DNA of 64,000 nt from Paenibacillus senegalimassiliensis (lineage in GTDB: Bacteria; Bacillota; Bacilli; Paenibacillales; Paenibacillaceae): assembly GCF_001486585.1 (NCBI RefSeq), contig NZ_LN909045.1:543368-607367 (forward strand), written 5' to 3'. Shown one piece after another: positions 62,169-64,000 of the stretch. Below the pieces are notes generated by a model. That model was not told where the DNA came from and did no database searches. It was given only the letters and a program-made list of their open reading frames with translations. Numbering within the stretch: the first letter of the stretch is position 1; the number at the start of each line of letters is the position of its first letter. Made by a program: the position numbers and the translations under genes.

Positions 62169-62726
62169 TTATTGTAGCTACGGAATGCTGAAATAAACAA
62201 AAGCTAGCCAACGTGAAAAAACGACGCAGCAATCTGGAGTGGCCAATTTGTCGTATCTTATGGAGTCTCTTGGATTGTGAAAAAGAACTTCTTAGGGCTT
62301 CCGTGTGCCCAGGTGCAGAGTATTGAAAGATCTGGATCTACGGCTTTAGCATGGTGGAGAAATACAAGGTCACCATAAATTCGATTATTTAGCTGTTCAA
62401 GAAAATGTATTGAAGCATTAATCTTATCCGTTTAATTCCAAACAAGCTCTAGATGGAAAATGATGGGTAATGTCTATATCTGGCGAGCATTTTGAACCTG
62501 TTCAGGTGTAATTTCGAATTGATAAGTGAACGACGAAAGAACTGGTGCTAACGGCGTTGTACCGTAATCACAGCCAGCCACGATCATGTGGAGAGGGTAC
62601 TGCATCATTTGGATCGTGGCCGTCTATGATTCCTAACTACAAAACATGACTCAAGCCTATAAGATGAAAGGCAGTGAGCTTCTCGGTTCTGCGCACCTAT
62701 TTTATTGACGTAAATTTTAAATATTT
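62169..62726. other. Gene-free 558-bp stretch
   Basis: No reading frame of useful length on either strand. Composition is nearer to the chromosome than to the element, and short frames look like broken coding (for instance NFLGLPCAQVQSIERSG followed by stops), but I could not assign a family. No RNA gene, repeat or terminator was recognised apart from the 3' side of the caspase-like gene at 62727. Confidence 0.4.
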
Positions 62727-63509
62727 TTACTCTAAAACTTTGCGACTTAACATTGGGCCTTCTAACTGTGGTAATTGACTATCATTGGAGCGTTTTTTAA
62801 CTTTTGCATACACTTTAGTATGCAATTCTTCGTAAGTCATGCCTTTTTCCATAAATTCCATTAAAGCTCCGGTTAAGTAACCATTTTTACCATCATCATA
62901 TGAATATTGATTAGATTTGCAGCCAGCTAACAGTATATGATTTGGACCAGACAAAGCATGGCTTTTTATTGCTCTTTGTCTGTCAGGACGTACTTCGTTT
63001 ATTAATTCCTTAATCTTTGTTATTGTTGGAGTGGCATCTAGGCATTTTTTCTTATCCTCGTTCTCTAAAAATTTGGTTCCATCACCTGAGTTACAACTAT
63101 CAAAGATTATCGTGAAATGTACATCCTGTTTTAATTTTGACAATTTTTCTTTTATCTCATCATCACGAATAAGATTGGAGGGACTAGCCAAACCATCAAA
63201 AGGCACAATTGCTTCGTCTAACATGTCTAATTCATCGAGAGGAGGGAAATCGGCAGTTTGTGTTCCATGTCCCGAATATGTGAATACACCAATGTCCCCG
63301 GGATTTAAACTTGTTACTAATAGTTCAAGGGCGTCCAAGATGTTCTTCTTGATGGCATACTCCTCAATTAAGAGTTGAATATCTTCAATTTTAAAACCAA
63401 ATTTATTCACTAATAACCTACACATTTCTTTTGTGTCATTTATACATCCACCGAGACTATTGTCAGTTCCTTCATAATTTATCCCTACAACTAATGCAAG
63501 TTTTTTCAT
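62727..63509 (-). CDS. Caspase-like (metacaspase, peptidase C14) protein
   Basis: 260 residues, ATG after GAGGA. Complete caspase fold: LALVVGINYEGTDNSLGGC start, catalytic His81 in YSGHGT, and catalytic Cys139 in IIFDSCNSGDGT, with HILLAGCKSNQYSYD and GYLTGALMEF after. Such proteases are cell-death effectors in bacterial defence systems, often activating a pore-former (for example gasdermin) or a partner. It is 20 bp downstream of the gene at 63530 on the same strand, so they form an operon. Confidence 0.88.
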   Translation of the reverse strand: MKKLALVVGINYEGTDNSLGGCINDTKEMCRLLVNKFGFKIEDIQLLIEEYAIKKNILDALELLVTSLNPGDIGVFTYSGHGTQTADFPPLDELDMLDEAIVPFDGLASPSNLIRDDEIKEKLSKLKQDVHFTIIFDSCNSGDGTKFLENEDKKKCLDATPTITKIKELINEVRPDRQRAIKSHALSGPNHILLAGCKSNQYSYDDGKNGYLTGALMEFMEKGMTYEELHTKVYAKVKKRSNDSQLPQLEGPMLSRKVLE

Positions 63510-63529
63510 AAATCCTCCTCAGTAAATTA

Positions 63530-64000
63530 TTATTTACCTGCTGCATAAGCGGAAGCACCTGCAGCAACTCCTGCTAAATACACAGCGTACCCCAGCGGTA
63601 ATATTTCATTTGTATTTTTAATATGTTGATAAGCTTCTTTAGCAATATCAGGTTTTTCAAACAAATGATTTATCAAATTTCTTATTAATTGACTAGGCAT
63701 CTCAGAATTTTCTTTTACTGAACGTATCAAATCGCTAATTACTGTATTCGCCGAAACAGATATACCAATGGAGACTTCTTTTTTACTTGTAACATGAGCC
63801 AAATGTGCTATCCCTGCCCCAGAAGCTACACCTGCAATTGCAGCCACTGTGAGCGGATCAAAAAACTCGGATGTTTGATGCAGGTTTATCCAATCATTCA
63901 ATAATGGTTCAAACCTTGGATATTTTTTGTTAAATTCAGATGCCTCATTAGATAAAGAAGAAATGGAACTGTTTGAGAAAATCAATCTTTCTATATCGGG
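63530..64000 (-). CDS. Gly/Ala-rich hypothetical protein coupled to the caspase-like gene, 5' end off window
   Basis: At least 156 residues; the reading frame stays open to the last base of the window (PDIERLIFSNSS), so the start may be outside. Two small-residue hydrophobic segments, DPLTVAAIAGVASGAGIAHL and a C-terminal LGYAVYLAGVAAGASAYAAG, flank a helical polar middle. Such Gly/Ala zipper helices can insert in membranes. Probably the partner or substrate of the caspase-like enzyme encoded next; no family was recognised. Confidence 0.6.
   Translation of the reverse strand, partial: PDIERLIFSNSSISSLSNEASEFNKKYPRFEPLLNDWINLHQTSEFFDPLTVAAIAGVASGAGIAHLAHVTSKKEVSIGISVSANTVISDLIRSVKENSEMPSQLIRNLINHLFEKPDIAKEAYQHIKNTNEILPLGYAVYLAGVAAGASAYAAGK

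Larger units (their letters stand above)
57590..64000. mobile_element. Integrated element inserted in cpaF (left end, to window end)
   Basis: Evidence: cpaF is cut at its conserved GHDGSLS codons, a large-serine-recombinase gene remnant lies 20 bp inside the junction reading towards it, and base composition falls from about half GC to roughly one-third across this point. The cargo has no relation to Tad genes. The recombinase is broken, so mobility is probably lost unless helped in trans. The right end is not in the window. Confidence 0.78.

Overview
The window looks like chromosome of a spore-forming, low-to-mid GC Firmicute, most probably Paenibacillus or a close relative. Evidence: gene order shared with Bacillus (ydiF, moaB-like, tatA, tatC, CIRCE-groES-groEL; and ydcC-alr-ndoAI-ndoA followed by tex-cmpA-sprT), a cortex morphogenetic protein CmpA, YesM/YesN-type sugar two-component genes, strong GGAGG ribosome sites, and tRNA-Leu/Ser/Asn genes without an encoded CCA on some copies. 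Genus is an inference; no rRNA is present.

Layout. 1-4280: cell-envelope genes (bactofilin, LytM peptidase), a ParM-like actin ATPase, a rhodanese, and two copies in opposite orientation of a roughly 168-bp MITE-like repeat; a dense DnaA-box cluster lies at 3986-4233 between convergent genes. 4280-11043: ABC-F ATPase, folate ligase, MoaB/MogA, TatA/TatC, and the HrcA-controlled groESL operon. 11100-11400: a complete-looking type I toxin-antitoxin locus (26-aa holin-like toxin, antisense RNA, sequestered SD, 5'-3' pairing). 11495-15842: SigD-type yjfB, and a glycine-betaine OpuA transporter diverging from its GbsR-like regulator. 15853-25333: a membrane-anchored alpha/beta hydrolase, amino-acid permease, MFS exporter, TetR regulator, and a LytTR-DUF3021-ABC operon. 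25570-29018: ydcC, alr and the EndoAI/EndoA (MazEF) pair. 29085-37696: MacAB-like efflux, tex, a Crp-like regulator, cmpA, sprT. 37710-43106: five tRNA genes in three groups, a secreted BNR/CBM66-like glycosidase, AzlDC, PAS and XRE regulators.

43236-52863 is an arabinose-polymer utilisation cluster: YesN response regulator and YesM kinase sense an extracellular sugar, a CcpA (cre) site and promoter precede a lipoprotein-two-permease importer, and GH127 plus GH43 enzymes hydrolyse the imported arabino-oligosaccharides. MntH, a DCC protein and the start of a Tad/Flp pilus locus (CpaE-like, CpaF) follow.

57596-64000 is AT-rich foreign DNA that interrupts cpaF. A large-serine-recombinase remnant sits directly at the junction, so this is the left end of an integrated (now probably immobile) element. 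Its cargo is unusual: a secreted Gly/Ala-rich protein plus small three-helix membrane protein (bacteriocin/immunity-like), a discoidin-like secreted protein, a small winged-helix protein behind an SOS-like box, and a caspase-like peptidase coupled to a Gly/Ala-rich protein that runs off the window. The last pair is the best candidate for an undescribed defence or cell-death module.
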